DNA of 64,000 nucleotides from Ruania alkalisoli (GTDB taxonomy: Bacteria > Actinomycetota > Actinomycetes > Actinomycetales > Beutenbergiaceae): positions 2,141,581-2,205,580 of the forward strand of contig NZ_CP063169.1 of the NCBI RefSeq assembly GCF_014960965.1. Reading direction: 5' to 3'. Under the pieces are notes generated by a model, which was not told the origin of the DNA, ran no database searches, and saw only the letters and a program-made list of their open reading frames with translations. Below are positions 63,203-64,000 of this stretch, in pieces. Position numbers and translations under genes: made by a program. Position 1 is the stretch's first letter; the number at the start of each line of letters is the position of its first letter.

Positions 63203-64000
63203 TCAATCGGAGGTTCCGCCGTCGGAACGCCGCAGATCCCTCAGGCCATCTTGCACCCGCTGCGCGACAACAGCCAGACCGGTTGGTCCCGCTGAGAGGA
63301 TCTCACGCGAACTCGACGGCAGCACGGCGTGCTCGGCTCCGGCGAAGACACGGCGGATCTCATCCGTCCCGGCGCCTTGGGCGCCCAGGCCCGGGGCGAG
63401 CAGTGCGCCACCGACGGCGGCCAGATCCATCCCGAGGTCGCGAGGCGCCGATCCCACGGTCGCCCCGACCACGAGGCCGACGCTGCCGAGGGGCTCACCT
63501 GCCTCGAGCTCGGCGGCGTTGCGATGCCCTGCCTCGGCTGCGATCCGTGCGGCAACGCTCGTGCCATTTGCCTCGCGGGCATGCTGCACCTGAGCGCCCT
63601 CCGGGTTGGAGGTCAGCGCCAGCACGAACACGCCGCGTCCCGTGGCGCGAGCCTGCTCGATGAGTGGGTCGAGCGAACCGAAACCCAGATACGGCGACAC
63701 GGTGACGGCGTCGCCGGCCAGAGGTGAATCCTCACCGACGTAGGCGCTGGCATATCCGCCCATCGTGCTGCCGATGTCGCCACGCTTGGCATCGACAATG
63801 CACAGCAGACCCGCTGCTCGGCACGCTGCGATCGTCTCCTCCAGCGCCGCCACACCAGGGCTGCCGAAGCGTTCGAAGAAGGCAGCCTGGGGCTTGACCA
63901 CGCCGACCACGTCACGAAGTGCCTCCACCGTGCGCAGAGCGAACTCCCGCACCCCATCGGCGGCGCTGGGTAGCCCCCAAGCGGCCAGTAGCTCCTCGTG
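63203..64000 (-). CDS. pyrF: Orotidine 5'-phosphate decarboxylase (type 2), 5' end outside window
   Basis: The frame runs off the window end and contains the catalytic segment CIVDAKRGDIGSTM, with Lys and Asp of the active site, and SPYLGFGSLDPL and GLVVGATVG motifs of the type 2 (mycobacterial) family. It converts OMP to UMP. Residues before the first in-window GTG (LLAAWGLPSAADGVREF) already match the family, so the true start is beyond 64000. Confidence 0.93.
   Translation of the reverse strand, partial: HEELLAAWGLPSAADGVREFALRTVEALRDVVGVVKPQAAFFERFGSPGVAALEETIAACRAAGLLCIVDAKRGDIGSTMGGYASAYVGEDSPLAGDAVTVSPYLGFGSLDPLIEQARATGRGVFVLALTSNPEGAQVQHAREANGTSVAARIAAEAGHRNAAELEAGEPLGSVGLVVGATVGSAPRDLGMDLAAVGGALLAPGLGAQGAGTDEIRRVFAGAEHAVLPSSSREILSAGPTGLAVVAQRVQDGLRDLRRSDGGTSD

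Overview
The window is high-GC, tightly packed DNA from an actinobacterium (Actinomycetota), most likely of the order Micrococcales. The lineage markers are RbpA, actinobacterial integration host factor (mIHF), a GarA-type FHA protein, FtsR, PafBC, HelY, the Sbp/DUF881 membrane proteins, and a PriA without a Walker A motif. The genus is inferred only loosely. I see no tRNA, rRNA, CRISPR array, insertion sequence or prophage.

Layout. 1-2.8 kb: a thioredoxin/DUF4395 pair and small metabolic genes. 2.9-8.3 kb: a conserved cell-envelope and cell-division block (CDP-alcohol phosphatidyltransferase, DUF881, Sbp, DUF881, GarA, FtsR, bifunctional nuclease, MerR) in the order of M. tuberculosis Rv1822-Rv1830, but without gcvH. 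8.3-15.3 kb: a methyltransferase, YciO, a DinB protein and two two-component systems. 15.4-20.9 kb: a sulfatase with a carbohydrate-type ABC importer and a LysR regulator. 21-34.5 kb: an accessory stretch with a DUF222/HNH protein, an aminoglycoside-phosphotransferase-like kinase, twin small membrane proteins, three VOC genes each with a different regulator class (ArsR, WYL, AraC), DinB, a UvrA paralogue, a PrmC-like methyltransferase and an aldo/keto reductase. 34.6-47.3 kb: core genes rbpA, ppm, lnt, a DeoR regulator, helY, a diacylglycerol-kinase-like gene, tatC-tatA, pafC-pafB, DUF3866 and a PH-domain protein. 47.3-64 kb: hisG-hisE, a riboswitch-controlled ABC importer, rpe-rsmB-fmt, two HAD hydrolases around a second DUF222/HNH gene, and priA-metK-coaBC-rpoZ-gmk-mihF-pyrF (pyrF is cut by the window end).

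The most interesting locus is 48.5-50.5 kb. A clear FMN riboswitch sits directly upstream of a permease and a lipoprotein of the NMT1/THI5 type, a RibXY-like riboflavin importer. They occupy the slot between rpe and hisE-hisG-PH where many actinobacteria carry riboflavin biosynthesis genes. This suggests import has replaced synthesis at this site.

A second, window-wide signal is regulatory. At least fourteen genes have a TAnnnT box exactly 6 or 7 bases upstream of an ATG or GTG and no ribosome binding site, the geometry of leaderless transcripts. Several perfect or near-perfect inverted repeats also stand out: at the WYL/DinB divergent promoter, the ArsR/VOC promoter, the phosphotransferase gene, the MerR promoter, and inside the start of tatC.
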